The translations under genes and the position numbers were made by a program. From Saprospiraceae bacterium (GTDB lineage: Bacteria > Bacteroidota > Bacteroidia > Chitinophagales > Saprospiraceae): a stretch of 47,404 bases of DNA. The notes under the pieces were generated by a model. The model was given only the letters and a program-made list of their open reading frames with translations. It was not told where the DNA came from and searched no databases. Within the stretch, counting starts at the first letter, position 1, and every line of letters starts with the position of its first letter. Below, piece after piece: positions 1-10,937 of the stretch. The stretch is from NCBI GenBank assembly GCA_022841345.1, contig JALHRR010000036.1, forward strand, positions 1 to 47,404, written 5' to 3'.

Positions 1-1310
1 GCAGCATCACATGTCAATGTAATGTCCGTTGGAGGATTTACAAACGCTGCCTGTGGTGCTGGATCAATCGTGATGTTTTGGGTGTGCGTAATTACTCTTC
101 CGCAATCATCTGTGAACGTCCAGGTAATCGTCTGGGTTCCACCACATTCGTCAAATGTACCCGCTAATGTTCCAGGAACAGATCCGGAGATCTCGCAAGA
201 GCCGGCTTCGTTGTTTGTGTATGCCAGTGTGTTTACTACAAAGTTTTGTGCAGCATCACATGTCAATGTAATGTCCGTTGGAGGATTCACGAATGCCGCT
301 TGCGGTGCAGGATCAATCGTGATAATTTGTTCATCACTTATAGACCTACCACAAATATCTGTGTAGCTCCAAGTAATGGTTTGAATTCCACCACATTCAT
401 CAAAGGTGCCTGATACTACCCCAGGAACAGAACCAAGAATCTGACAGGTTGATGAAGTACTATTGTAATAATCCAAAATTGGAACAATAATATTTAAAGC
501 ATCGCCACAAGAAATAGTTATATCATCTGGAACATTTTCAAAAACTGGAGGAGCTGCAGGAGTAACAGTGATATTCTGGCTATGTGAAATAGTAAAATCA
601 CAATTATCTGTAAATGACCAATTTATAATTAAATTTCCTCCGCATTCGTTAAATGTACCAGTTTGAACTCCCGGAATGCTTCCAGCAATTTCACAGTTTC
701 CTGTCTCCCCATTGGAATAACTCAAGTCTGGAATTACTAAATTAATAGCTTGTAAGCAAGTGATTGTGATATCAGCAGGAGGATTTATCAATGAAGGCAT
801 GGCAGCAGGCAAAACTTCTATACTGATAGCATGAGATATGGTTCTATCACAATCATCTGTAAAACTCCAGGTTACAGATAAGTCGCCTCCGCATTCATTA
901 AATGTTCCTGTTAATATTCCGGGTACTGATCCTGAAATTTCGCAAGCTCCTGTTGCTCCATTTGAATAATTTAAAGCCGGTATTAAATAGTTTTGAGCTT
1001 CGTTACATGTCATGACTAAATCAGATGGTAAAGTTGTAAACACAGCTTGTGGTGATGGTTCCACAATAACAACTTGTGTAAATCCAACTGTTATTCCACA
1101 ATTAAGTGTCACAGACCAAACCACCGAAAAAGTACCACCACATTCATTAAAAGTGCCATCAATCAATGGCACAATGCTGCCTTGCAGCAAGCATAAACCT
1201 GATTCATTATTAGTGTAATTTAAATTACCAGGATTAAAGCTTAAAGCCTGAGCACATGATATTGTTATTGTATCAGCCGGAGGATTGGTGATGGTTGGGG
1301 ATGGAGGTGG
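1..1310 (-). repeat. tandem 83-residue (249-bp) Ig-like repeats in the giant protein
   Basis: At least five copies carry the motif GTF(N/D)ECGG followed by a WSFTD(D/N)C-like core. The two copies at the window edge are spaced exactly 249 bp (1-74 against 250-323). They encode identical residues there, yet differ at scattered synonymous positions after the first 38 identical bases. The array continues beyond the window. Confidence 0.85.
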
Positions 1311-4300
1311 TATAACTGTAATAATTTGAGTTATTGTTGCCGTATTGAAACATTCGTCTTCCGTAATCCAGGTTCTTGTAATTGTATAATTGCATCCGCT
1401 CCCCACTACTTCGTTAAACAAAACAGGTACTACACCTGAGCAGTTGTCCAACGCTGTTATTGTAGGTACTGGAGGAATACCACACCAAGTAACAGTTGTA
1501 TCAGCGGGTTCAATGTTAAACTCAGGTGGCTCGAAATCCCCTACAGTGACGGTTTGGGTTTGCGTAGTTTGATTACCGCATGCATCAACGGCAGTATATT
1601 CCCGAATTAATTGATAATGGCCTTCACAACCCCCATCAATTCTGGATTCTAAGGTAGCAATTGAAACTCCATCGCAATTGTCAGTCGCCCATGGAATAAA
1701 AGTTGGGTCAAAGAGTGTTACTACATTTACAGCATCAATCAAATTACCGTATGTATTGTTTGTAGGAGCTCCCTGCACTGCTCTGAATAAAAATATCGTG
1801 GAAGTTTGCCCTGTAGGAACTGGATAAATCACAGTATGTAAAGTCCAACCTGATGTTTGAGTTGCTGTAAATACCCCAAGTGAAGTCAGTGATCCAAAAT
1901 TTGGTCCCGCAAATACTTCCATTATATCATTGGTAGTATTTATTGCATCCATCCTTTTATGGTGAGCAAAACTGATATGTAAAATTGTCGTTGGAACTGT
2001 ACAAAATTCCTGATAAAAATCTCCAACCTGATCCGCATTTAATTCTGCATGCTGATTCCCTGAGTAAGAAACGACTCCATTAATTCTACCACTTTTCTGA
2101 ATTTCTATATTATTTGTTGATGATGTTGTATTCCACCCTGGCACTAAATTCTCATTAAGATAAGCCCAGTCTCCCGGTAAAGCTGGCTCCTCAAAATCTG
2201 CATTCTGGAATGCCTGAATACAATCCTGACAAATAATTTCAACATCAGGAGGAATGTTAAAAATTTGTGGTGGGACATTGTCCGAAACAATCAAATTATG
2301 AACACAGAAGCCTACATTACCGCACAAATCAGAAATTTGATATACCCTTTCAATTGTAATAGGGCATGTCGTAGACAAGTATGTCTCACTTACAAATGTA
2401 AAGCTTCCATTTACCACACTGCAGTTATCATTGACACTTCCACCGGCAGCTTGAAATTGAGTAAGAGTTGAGAAAGGTGCCGGCAAATCTTCTTCACATT
2501 CAACTGTAACTACGGCAGGGCAAATAACAGTAGGAGCTGTCTGATCTCCGATCGTTATCACTTGATTGCAGGTTGAAGAATTGCCACATAAATCTGCAAT
2601 TCTATAGGTGCGGGTAATGATTTCCGGGCAAGTGCCACCATTAGTACTTTGATTTACCATTTGGAAGCTGGCAGGATTGATTGCACAATTATCTGAAATA
2701 GAACCTCCACCTGAAATAAATTCAAGATGGGTTGTATAAGGAGGAACTGATGCAGAATTACAACCCTCAATAGTTAATGGCAAGCAAGAAATAACAGGTG
2801 ATATATTATCATCAACACTGATGAATTGTGTGCAAGTAGCTGTGTTTCCACAAATATCAGCAATCTGATAAGTACGAGTAAATAACTCAGGGCAACTGTT
2901 TCCATTGGATGTTTGAGAAATGAAAACAAAACTTGCAGGATTAATTTGACAATTATCACTTGCATTTCCACCTGCGGAAACAAAAGAAGCATAATCTGAA
3001 TAAACTACCTGTTCAGAGACATTGCATACAGCGGTTAGGGATGGAGGGCAAGAAATCACCGGTGTGGTATTATCTGATACTGTGATTTGATGAGTGCAGG
3101 TGGATGTATTTCCGCACAAATCGGATACGACATAAATTCGGGTAATTATTTCAGGACAAGTCCCATTGTCTGATGTTTCATTCAACAAAGCAAAGGAAGT
3201 ATTCGAAATTCCACAATTGTCATTAGCAGTTCCACCTGCAGCCAGGAATTCTCCTATAGTTCCATACGGATCAATATCATTAGCCTCACAAGAGCTATTT
3301 AAACCAGGTGGACATACTAAATTAGGGTTGATTTGATCATCAACTATTATCAATTGTACACATTGATTTATATTTCCACACAAATCAGCAATCTGATATG
3401 TTCTGGTAATTTGTGCAGGACAATCATTACCATCATTTACTTCACTCAATAATTGGAAACTTGCAGCATTAATTCCACAATTGTCGTTAGCTGAACCTCC
3501 AGCAGCATTGAAAGCAGCAAAATCAGGATAAGGAACATGTTCTGAGATATCACATGAGGCTACCAGGCCATCCGGGCAAACAATTGTCGGAGCCTCAGAA
3601 TCATCGACTTCGATGATATGTGTGCATTGCACTGTATTTCCGCAGGCATCTGCAATTTGATAAATTCTGGAAATCATTTCAGGACAAAAAGCATTATTAC
3701 TATTCTCAGATATGAGAATAAAAGATGCATTTTCAATCAGGCAATTATCAGATACAACTCCACCCGCTGCCAGAAATTCTATCAAACTTCCAAAAGGAGC
3801 ATTACTTGAAATATCACATGCTGTCATTACTGTAGCAGGACAGGACATTGTCGGGGCGATAATATCATCAATAGTTATAACTACTGAACAAGTTGCAGAA
3901 TTTCCGCATAAATCGGTGATTTGATAAACCTGGGTAATCGTCTCAGGACAAGAATTGCCGTTTGATGTAGTACTAATTAATGATATTGTGTTCGCTGCAC
4001 ATGGAAAATTTAAAACACCACCAGCTGATGTGAACTGGTTGATCGTAGCATAAGTCACTACATCTGTATCTATACAGTGAGACTGAGTGGGACAAGTTGT
4101 AATACAATTTACAGTTGTTACAACAAAAGAAAGTGTTGCTTCTGAACATGGAACTGTTGTAGAATTATCAATTGCAAAAACAGAATAATTGCCAGCAGTT
4201 ACAGGTGTAAATGTCGGGCCAGTACCGATAACTGCACCCACATTATCTCTCCATTCAATCGTATAGGTCCCGCCAATAGGAGTTATAGTTGCGGTAATTT

Positions 4301-7300
4301 CCTTAATATCATTAATACAAAAAGCGGTAGACGCAGGATTAATTGCTATTTCTACATTTGGTAACACATTAACCAGGATTGTATCACAAACTCTTCCACC
4401 TACTGTACAGCTATTTCCTGAAACTGTTCCACAAACCTCATATCTCAATAAAGCTGGAGAATTGCTTCCGGGAGTAATTATAATGTCGGAGTTACAACCC
4501 GATGTGCAGGAAAGAAATGATGTATAGTTTCCCCCACCGGTAATATCTCTCCAGGTATATGTACCGTTTTGAGCTCCTGAGGCACTTACCGGAGTAGCAC
4601 ATTCCTGACGAGTAGTAATTTCGGGAGCAACAACAACACCACATAGTGATACGATTCTAATGTGCTGTCCATTTAATTCTTCATTACAAATTGTAATAGT
4701 GTGAAATCCTGCAGGTAAGCATATTACATTATTGATAATTGTAGCTGCACCACAATCTATCTGGATTTCAGATGCCTGAACATGAACACCATCAACTTCC
4801 AGATAAAATCCGTATGCATTTCCAGCCAACTGTATCCCAAAAGAAACACAAGCGTCAGGACTGGTTGCTCCACAACATAATCCATTTTTTAATACATTAT
4901 TCATTTCCCACACCTGCCCACAATCCGCAGTCAGATCCACAACAAAGTGATCCACACCGTCCTGACATGCTGAGCAGTCACATGGACTAGATACAGTAAT
5001 AATCTGTGTGCATATGGCTGTGTTGCCATTGATATCAGATGCCTGATAGATTCTGTTTACAGATGTTGGGCAGAATCCAGGTATAACTCCAAGTCCAATA
5101 TTTGTATCCGAAATAAAATCAACTGTAAGTATGCCACAATTATCACCAGCAACAATTGATCCGGGGTCAGGAAGCGGTATATCGCTTGGACAGGCAACAG
5201 GCAAATTAGGGCAATTTAAAGTTGGCAATTCATTGTCTGACACTATCACCTCAAAAGAACAGGTGCTTGTCTGACCAGAATTATCTGTTGCTGTCCAAAT
5301 TACCGTATTCGCTCCAACAGCAAAAGAAGTATTGGCTAGTGTAGCGGCTCCGTTTAAGTTATTGGATAATGTTGAGATATTGCAGTTGTCACCTGAATTC
5401 AAAGGATTAAATTCAGTTCCACTAACAGTATAAGAGCAATCTCCGGGAGTATTATTTCTTGTTTGAGGATTAGAAGGGCACATTAGTACCGGTAATTGAT
5501 TATCAATCACTGTAACATCAAATGAACATTGAGCTGTATTTCCATAGGCATCTGTGACGGTCCAAAGAACGGTTGTGAGACCCAAATTAAATTGTACATT
5601 ATTTAAGCTGGATCCTGCTCCTAATGTTTGTCCAGTAAGTTGGTAAGTAAAGGAATATCCGGGACAGTTATCAGATCCTGTTGCATTCAAACCTATACCT
5701 ATCTGTGTATAAAAACAAACATTGGGGTTGGTATTAAAAGTTTGATCTGCAACACAATTGATAGAAGGCAATTGAGAATCTGTAACTGAAACTGTAAAAA
5801 CACATTGACTTTCATTACCATCGGCATCTGTAGCCGACCATGTAACAGTAGTAACTCCAATATTGAATTCAATATTATTGAGAGTAGTCCCCGTTCCGGT
5901 AGTAGCTCCTGATAATATATAGGATAATGTAGCAGACCCACAGTTTTCAGTAACTGTTGGATCCCATGAATTTCCTGAATGTATATATTCACAAGTTCCT
6001 GGTGCAAAAACTATATTCTGGTTGCTAACACAGCTCAATTGAGGAGATTCTCCATCCTCAACTGTCACATTAAAGCTACAAGTTGAAGAATTACCTGCTG
6101 CATCTATCACCTGGAAAATATTTGTCGTTACTCCGGCAGGGAATGTTCCGCCATTATTTATTCCACTAACCATTGAAGTAATTGAAGATGGACAATTATC
6201 AGTGCCAATTGGAATGGTAAAATTAACCACTGCATCACATGAGCCTGGATCACTTTGAACAGTTAAATTGCCCGGACAAACAATGGTTGGATTGTCATCA
6301 TCTATCACTGTGACTGAAAAACTACAAGTCTGAGTATTGCCATCAGAGTCGGTAGCTCGAAACGTTACGATTGTGCTTCCTATTGGGAAAATAGCACCAC
6401 TCGCTAATCCGCCTATTCTGGTTACATTTGTTCCAGCACAATTGTCAGCTCCTACTGGGGTAACATAAGTTACAACTGCATTGCAATTACCAGGATCTGT
6501 CCCAATCGTAATATCTGCAGGGCATGTGATGGAAGGGGGCGTATTATCCTCGACAGTGATTGACATGTTACATGTGGCAGTATTGCCTGATGCGTCTGTC
6601 ACTGTCCAAATTACATTGCTGGTAAATACCGGATAGATTCCCGAAGCATTTGACAAACCATTAAAACTGTTCATAACAGAAAACCCAGCACAATTATCGC
6701 TGACTACCGGCAGTGGCACTGTTACATTCGCATTACAAGTTCCAGGATTTGATGGAACTGTCATGCTAGCAGGGCAAGTGATAACAGGATTTTGAATATC
6801 ATTGACTGTCACAGCCTGAACACAAGTCGCAGTTTGGTTGATGGCATCTGTGACCGTCCATACTACATTTGAAATTCCAACATTAAATTGCGCCGGTGCG
6901 TTATTTGAAATTGTGATTGTTGAACAATCATCGTTTGCAATTGGTGTACCTAAAGTCACAATTGCATAACATTCATCTACAATGTTATTCACAGTTACAT
7001 TAGCTGGACAAGTTATTGTTGGAGGAGCTGAATCTGAAATATCAACTATAATTGATTCTGTATCAGTGCAACCATTTGCGTCGGTTACCTGCAAACCAAG
7101 CGTAAATGATCCAACTCCCGAAACATCCACATTAACTGAGGAAGTATTATTTGCACCATTGATGGTACCATTACCAATAATATTCCATGAATATTGGGAC
7201 ATTCCGGCGTTTCCTGTATAAGAAATGCTGTTTGTGCCGGGACAAACATCAAGAGGACCTGTTATAACCGCAACAGGAAGTGGGTTTACAGTTATTACTA

Positions 7301-9659
7301 TTTGTGCACAAGCTCCGGGTGTTATACAACCACCTTCTCCCCTTACAAAATAAGTTGTGCTTACACCAGGGGTTACATTTATTGAAGTCCCGGATCCGAC
7401 TAATGTGCCGCCACAAGATCCACTATACCAATTCCAGGTTGTGGCACTATTCAGATCCCCGGCAGTAATTGAAAGGCTTACAGATTCTCCAATGCAAATA
7501 CTTATACCCGGACTTGCTGCCAGGGTAGGAATATCAGGATTATCACAAACGTTTCCTATTTGAAAACTACCCAGTCCATTCACGGCCGTCAATTGTGTGC
7601 TTGTTCCGGTTCTTGTTCCTACAGTTGGATACAACCATGAGCCATTATTCCTTCCACCAATAGCGGTTGCAAAATCAAACCCTGGATCAGGATCTCCTCC
7701 AGCCCAATTAAATGTCCCGTTGAAATTGACTGTTCCAAGTCCTGAATTTGCTGCAAATGTCCATGTTCTATTAACAGTCAGTGGTGGATGCATTGTGGAA
7801 CTTCCGATATCGGCATGATCTCCACCAGTTGTAAACCCTGTTAAATTCCCGGCTATAGTTCCGGCTAAAAATTGCATTGTTACAGGGGCATAATCAGCCC
7901 CGCTTCCAATAGGATATTGATAAGTATTTGCCCCTCCTAGTATTGCTCTCCTTAAATTTCCATTGATAAATGAGTTTGCCGATCCATTTACAACCGAGTT
8001 AGTTGCAGTATTACTGACAATCATTGAATTCGCTCCGGTAGCAACAATTCCATTTGTCAAAGTAAGAACATTGGCTACAGTCTGATTAATTCCCAGAGAA
8101 AGTCCTGCCCCGGTATTGTTTACAACAAGATTGTGAAACGTGGTTGAATTCGCCCCGGCAAGTGTCTGAAGCGATGAGCCATTAAAAGTCACAGTCCCGC
8201 TTCTCCTGTTAAACGCTCCATTATTATTCCAGTTTCCTGCTAATGTAAATGCATAGTTAGAAGTTGAAACATCAAATGTGCCTTGTGATATTAGCAGATT
8301 TCCACTTATTGTAGTCGCTGCAGATAGGGTCACTATTGCTGGATTATCGATAGTCAGGTTGGCAGGTGTATTCTGAGTAAGACCGTTACCGGTCACCTGG
8401 TTGGCTGTATGATTATACACGTAGTGTGCTCCATTACTATAAGTGCGGGTGCCCGTCACCTGAATATTTCCGCTTGCACCTGTAGCAGTGATACCAACAG
8501 TTGATCTTACTCCCAGAGTTGCATTTGGAGATAGCATAAAAAATCCACCCCCTGCTACTATGGTACCAGCTGCCGCCATCTGTAGGAATGACCCGTTATT
8601 TACGGTAAAATTAATGACATTACTCACTGTCCCCCCGGAAGTATAGACTTGCGGACTGACTCCGTTAAAGAAAATGGCTCCACTTCCTCCGGCAGATTCT
8701 GTTATAGTACCTCCGGTAATTGAGAAATTCCCTGTCACATTCATAGTCCCAATAGCATTGGCACTAGACATATTCATTGTTCCTGATGTTTGGGAATAAT
8801 TACCTGCGACATTGATTTCACAAGTGGATGTACCATTACTTCGCTGGAAAAATGTACCTGAAGTAGAAATAGTCATGTTTCCGCCGACATTCAAAGTCGT
8901 GGCTCCAGCTCCTGATTTCAGATATAAATTACCTGATCCGGATAATACAACATTTCCGCCCACTTCAATAATACCTGCATTTCCACTTGAATTCAGACTT
9001 ATCTCCCGGGATAAAGCATTAATCAATAGGTTTCCATCTATTTGTAATAGTCCTCCTGTTGTCGGTAAAATACTTCCTATACCCCCACCTCCGGTTGTGA
9101 AAGGTCCAATTTCAAAATTGCTGAATGTCTGCCCTACAAGATTACCAGGGGTATTTGCAGCATTAGAAAAATTTGTAATCGCACAAGTGGATCCAGTATT
9201 CCAGGTAGCTGTTGGAACATTAATTGCAGTTGTGTGCCCATGGTGGTAACGCCCTGTCGCTTCCACCAGGATGTTACTTCCAGCATTTTGGGTAATGGTA
9301 CCTCCGGTTCTATTCCAGGTTCCCTGCACTGTGATATCAGTACCTACACCGTTACTGATGGTTAGATTGGCTGTCTGAGTAAAAGTTCCTCCAGATTCAA
9401 TTGTCAATTGATCTATAGTTTGCGCTCCATTTAAAGTCACATTGTGAGGACTTCTGATAGTGATGACGTTTGCAGTGCTTGTGGGAACAGCAACTGCAGC
9501 CACCCACGCTGTTCCATTGTAACGCTGCCATGTGCCAGTCGTATTCCAGTTTCCCGTAGCGATAGAACGATAATCATTCAATGCTTGTGAATACAAACTT
9601 GGAGCTAAACAGATAAAGACAAATACCGTAAAGAAGGTCTTCCATTTAGAATGGAACAT
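1..9659 (-). CDS. giant secreted HYR/Ig-like repeat surface protein (C-terminus outside window)
   Basis: A single minus-strand reading frame is open from the start to the window edge, about 3,219 residues, with the C-terminus missing. I chose the ATG at 9659 because it gives a clean signal peptide (MFHSKWKTFFTVFVFICL.., ending near SLYSQA); an in-frame ATG at 9779 would add 40 residues. Order of modules: a Gly/Asn/Thr-rich, probably beta-helical region (about 7550-9550); an Ig-like module ending VITVNP; HYR-type repeats (ITCP..DNC..VTDxxGNxxxC); a linker; seven ~88-residue Cys-rich repeats; one beta-sandwich-like module (about 1690-2230); and at least five 83-residue repeats. It is probably an adhesin or matrix protein exported by T9SS, but the sorting domain would lie beyond position 1. 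The class is clear; its ligand is unknown. Confidence 0.85.
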   Translation of the reverse strand, partial: MFHSKWKTFFTVFVFICLAPSLYSQALNDYRSIATGNWNTTGTWQRYNGTAWVAAVAVPTSTANVITIRSPHNVTLNGAQTIDQLTIESGGTFTQTANLTISNGVGTDITVQGTWNRTGGTITQNAGSNILVEATGRYHHGHTTAINVPTATWNTGSTCAITNFSNAANTPGNLVGQTFSNFEIGPFTTGGGGIGSILPTTGGLLQIDGNLLINALSREISLNSSGNAGIIEVGGNVVLSGSGNLYLKSGAGATTLNVGGNMTISTSGTFFQRSNGTSTCEINVAGNYSQTSGTMNMSSANAIGTMNVTGNFSITGGTITESAGGSGAIFFNGVSPQVYTSGGTVSNVINFTVNNGSFLQMAAAGTIVAGGGFFMLSPNATLGVRSTVGITATGASGNIQVTGTRTYSNGAHYVYNHTANQVTGNGLTQNTPANLTIDNPAIVTLSAATTISGNLLISQGTFDVSTSNYAFTLAGNWNNNGAFNRRSGTVTFNGSSLQTLAGANSTTFHNLVVNNTGAGLSLGINQTVANVLTLTNGIVATGANSMIVSNTATNSVVNGSANSFINGNLRRAILGGANTYQYPIGSGADYAPVTMQFLAGTIAGNLTGFTTGGDHADIGSSTMHPPLTVNRTWTFAANSGLGTVNFNGTFNWAGGDPDPGFDFATAIGGRNNGSWLYPTVGTRTGTSTQLTAVNGLGSFQIGNVCDNPDIPTLAASPGISICIGESVSLSITAGDLNSATTWNWYSGSCGGTLVGSGTSINVTPGVSTTYFVRGEGGCITPGACAQIVITVNPLPVAVITGPLDVCPGTNSISYTGNAGMSQYSWNIIGNGTINGANNTSSVNVDVSGVGSFTLGLQVTDANGCTDTESIIVDISDSAPPTITCPANVTVNNIVDECYAIVTLGTPIANDDCSTITISNNAPAQFNVGISNVVWTVTDAINQTATCVQAVTVNDIQNPVITCPASMTVPSNPGTCNANVTVPLPVVSDNCAGFSVMNSFNGLSNASGIYPVFTSNVIWTVTDASGNTATCNMSITVEDNTPPSITCPADITIGTDPGNCNAVVTYVTPVGADNCAGTNVTRIGGLASGAIFPIGSTIVTFRATDSDGNTQTCSFSVTVIDDDNPTIVCPGNLTVQSDPGSCDAVVNFTIPIGTDNCPSSITSMVSGINNGGTFPAGVTTNIFQVIDAAGNSSTCSFNVTVEDGESPQLSCVSNQNIVFAPGTCEYIHSGNSWDPTVTENCGSATLSYILSGATTGTGTTLNNIEFNIGVTTVTWSATDADGNESQCVFTVSVTDSQLPSINCVADQTFNTNPNVCFYTQIGIGLNATGSDNCPGYSFTYQLTGQTLGAGSSLNNVQFNLGLTTVLWTVTDAYGNTAQCSFDVTVIDNQLPVLMCPSNPQTRNNTPGDCSYTVSGTEFNPLNSGDNCNISTLSNNLNGAATLANTSFAVGANTVIWTATDNSGQTSTCSFEVIVSDNELPTLNCPNLPVACPSDIPLPDPGSIVAGDNCGILTVDFISDTNIGLGVIPGFCPTSVNRIYQASDINGNTAICTQIITVSSPCDCSACQDGVDHFVVDLTADCGQVWEMNNVLKNGLCCGATSPDACVSFGIQLAGNAYGFYLEVDGVHVQASEIQIDCGAATIINNVICLPAGFHTITICNEELNGQHIRIVSLCGVVVAPEITTRQECATPVSASGAQNGTYTWRDITGGGNYTSFLSCTSGCNSDIIITPGSNSPALLRYEVCGTVSGNSCTVGGRVCDTILVNVLPNVEIAINPASTAFCINDIKEITATITPIGGTYTIEWRDNVGAVIGTGPTFTPVTAGNYSVFAIDNSTTVPCSEATLSFVVTTVNCITTCPTQSHCIDTDVVTYATINQFTSAGGVLNFPCAANTISLISTTSNGNSCPETITQVYQITDLCGNSATCSVVITIDDIIAPTMSCPATVMTACDISSNAPFGSLIEFLAAGGVVSDNCLIENASFILISENSNNAFCPEMISRIYQIADACGNTVQCTHIIEVDDSEAPTIVCPDGLVASCDISEHVPYPDFAAFNAAGGSANDNCGINAASFQLLSEVNDGNDCPAQITRTYQIADLCGNINQCVQLIIVDDQINPNLVCPPGLNSSCEANDIDPYGTIGEFLAAGGTANDNCGISNTSFALLNETSDNGTCPEIITRIYVVSDLCGNTSTCTHQITVSDNTTPVISCPPSLTAVCNVSEQVVYSDYASFVSAGGNASDNCQINPASFVFISQTSNGNSCPELFTRTYQIADICGNTATCTQFISVDDNISPVISCLPLTIEGCNSASVPPYTTHLEFISGGGSISDNCAINPASFQMVNQSTNGGTCPEIITRTYRIADLCGNSSTCNQVITIGDQTAPTVICPAVVTVECEEDLPAPFSTLTQFQAAGGSVNDNCSVVNGSFTFVSETYLSTTCPITIERVYQISDLCGNVGFCVHNLIVSDNVPPQIFNIPPDVEIICQDCIQAFQNADFEEPALPGDWAYLNENLVPGWNTTSSTNNIEIQKSGRINGVVSYSGNQHAELNADQVGDFYQEFCTVPTTILHISFAHHKRMDAINTTNDIMEVFAGPNFGSLTSLGVFTATQTSGWTLHTVIYPVPTGQTSTIFLFRAVQGAPTNNTYGNLIDAVNVVTLFDPTFIPWATDNCDGVSIATLESRIDGGCEGHYQLIREYTAVDACGNQTTQTQTVTVGDFEPPEFNIEPADTTVTWCGIPPVPTITALDNCSGVVPVLFNEVVGSGCNYTITRTWITEDECFNTATITQIITVIPPPSPTITNPPADTITISCAQALSFNPGNLNYTNNESGLCLLQGSIVPLIDGTFNECGGTFSVVWSVTLNCGITVGFTQVVIVEPSPQAVFTTLPSDLVMTCNEAQNYLIPALNYSNGATGACEISGSVPGILTGTFNECGGDLSVTWSFTDDCDRTISHAISIEVLPAAMPSLINPPADITITCLQAINLVIPDLSYSNGETGNCEIAGSIPGVQTGTFNECGGNLIINWSFTDNCDFTISHSQNITVTPAAPPVFENVPDDITISCGDALNIIVPILDYYNSTSSTCQILGSVPGVVSGTFDECGGIQTITWSYTDICGRSISDEQIITIDPAPQAAFVNPPTDITLTCDAAQNFVVNTLAYTNNEAGSCEISGSVPGTLAGTFDECGGTQTITWTFTDDCGRVITHTQNITIDPAPQAAFVNPPTDITLTCDA
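2260..4110 (-). repeat. seven ~88-residue Cys-rich repeats in the giant protein
   Basis: Seven successive units share the pattern CPE.ITR.YQI.D.CGN...C, then a VDD..P.(I/V).CP linker, then a F.(A/S)(A/G)GG...DNC block. The period is about 264 bp. They differ from the HYR units upstream in the protein by the added AAGG segment. Unit boundaries are approximate. Confidence 0.75.
4985..7060 (-). repeat. block of about eight HYR-like modules in the giant protein
   Basis: Repeats of about 80-90 residues carry ITCP at the start, a DNC in the middle and a (V/A)TDxxGNxxTC..V.V.D end, which is the hyalin-repeat (HYR) signature. HYR modules are immunoglobulin-like extracellular beta-sandwiches common in large Bacteroidota surface proteins. 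Boundaries were set by eye. Confidence 0.75.
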
Positions 9660-9779
9660 ACGTGCGCAGCTTGCTTCATTTCCCCGAATACTAGCTAAAG
9701 CAAAAGAATATGCACTTCTGTTCAGGGGCCTATTAATCAATAAGCTAATGAAATTATATAGCTGCGTTAAGTGTATCAT

Positions 9780-10937
9780 TTTATCATGCTGTAGATTTTT
9801 GACATGAAAAAATGAATGCGGTTCGAACCAACCTATTGCATCCCGGACGGGTATTAGTAATGTTTTCAGTTCTCAGTTGAAGGCAGGAAATGGTGGGTGA
9901 GCTGAATAGAATTGCCTGTGAGAGCCATCCTGAGGCAGATGGAATCTGAGAATTGAAAAAGGAAAATACAGTGGTTCGAAATGTACTATATGTACAAGTT
10001 ATATGCCCAAAGGGCATAGTCCTATCACCTGAGAATCCAGGAGTAGCACACATGTAGCTAGATGCTAACATTGTTGCATAAGATTGTTTTCCGAATAACG
10101 AGAGTGTAAATCTACCAATACATTCTCAATTATCAAGCCATTTTGATGTAATTTGTGTACTAAGTACAATAATATCCAACAAATTGAATTGCAGGCGATT
10201 GTACAAAAAAATGGAAAAATCCATTTTATGTCAGAAGGTAAAGATATCATGCTGTTAATCAATATTTTAAATATCAAATTAAACCGCCATGATTTTCTCT
10301 TTGTTAGGTAAGTCGAAAAGGCACAGAAATCGATAATTAATAAGAAATATTTGATCCAATAAAATCTGAAGAATCAGAGTATTAAATCAAAATCTTTCAA
10401 CTCAGACAATCCAAAATCACTTTTATTAGATACTTATCTCCTTTGAACCGCAAGTATTGAATTACCTGATTCCAAAAATATAAGTTTCTAGTATTCAGTG
10501 TTTTATTACATGTAAAATATTTATATGTAACAAATCACCGAAATCGCATACAGGCGATTCGATGAAAATTCTGAATTGTATTGTGCTATCTTTATTATCG
10601 AATGCCGTAAAGATAAAAACACATAATAATTTTTCATAATATTATAGCAAAATATTTTAAAAAAATAATATGCTTAATAGATTGATTATCAAAATGTAGT
10701 AAATTTTCTACTTTATATATTTGCGTGGTTACTGAAAAAATTACTTTTCAGAAGAAAACAAAGAAAACTTGGAAACTTAAACACTAAACAACTCATTACT
10801 AATGTGTTCGGGATGTTCCTCGTTTAATTATTTTCACAAATTTGTAATTTCGCTACAACCTTAATCATAGCGTAATGGATTAAGTCTCAATAATTTGACT
10901 TAATTTACTCTTGTGAGCTCCGGGAAGAAAATCCTAT
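9780..10937. other. A+T-rich non-coding region
   Basis: I see no convincing gene in these ~1.15 kb. Two small minus-strand frames (9784-10071 and 10065-10277) have no recognisable family features. Visible structure is limited to a short palindrome, atgccc-aaa-gggcat, at 10003-10017, and a TATATTTG box on the plus strand at 10717-10724 that has no coding sequence behind it. The region must contain the promoter of the giant repeat gene, but I could not place it. Confidence 0.5.

Noticed and set aside
1-1310. CRISPR-like periodicity
   Set aside because: The 249-bp period matches an 83-residue protein repeat; there are no short direct repeats with unique spacers.
22-9249. Many plus-strand frames antisense to the giant gene
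   Set aside because: The minus frame is continuously open with clear domains; the plus frames are shadows and repeat with the same period.
9784-10277. Two small minus-strand frames upstream of the giant gene
   Set aside because: No family features, no plausible start context, and composition like the surrounding non-coding DNA.
10717-10724. TATATTTG as a plus-strand promoter
   Set aside because: It fits the -7 consensus, but there is no -33 element and no gene follows on the plus strand for more than 1 kb.
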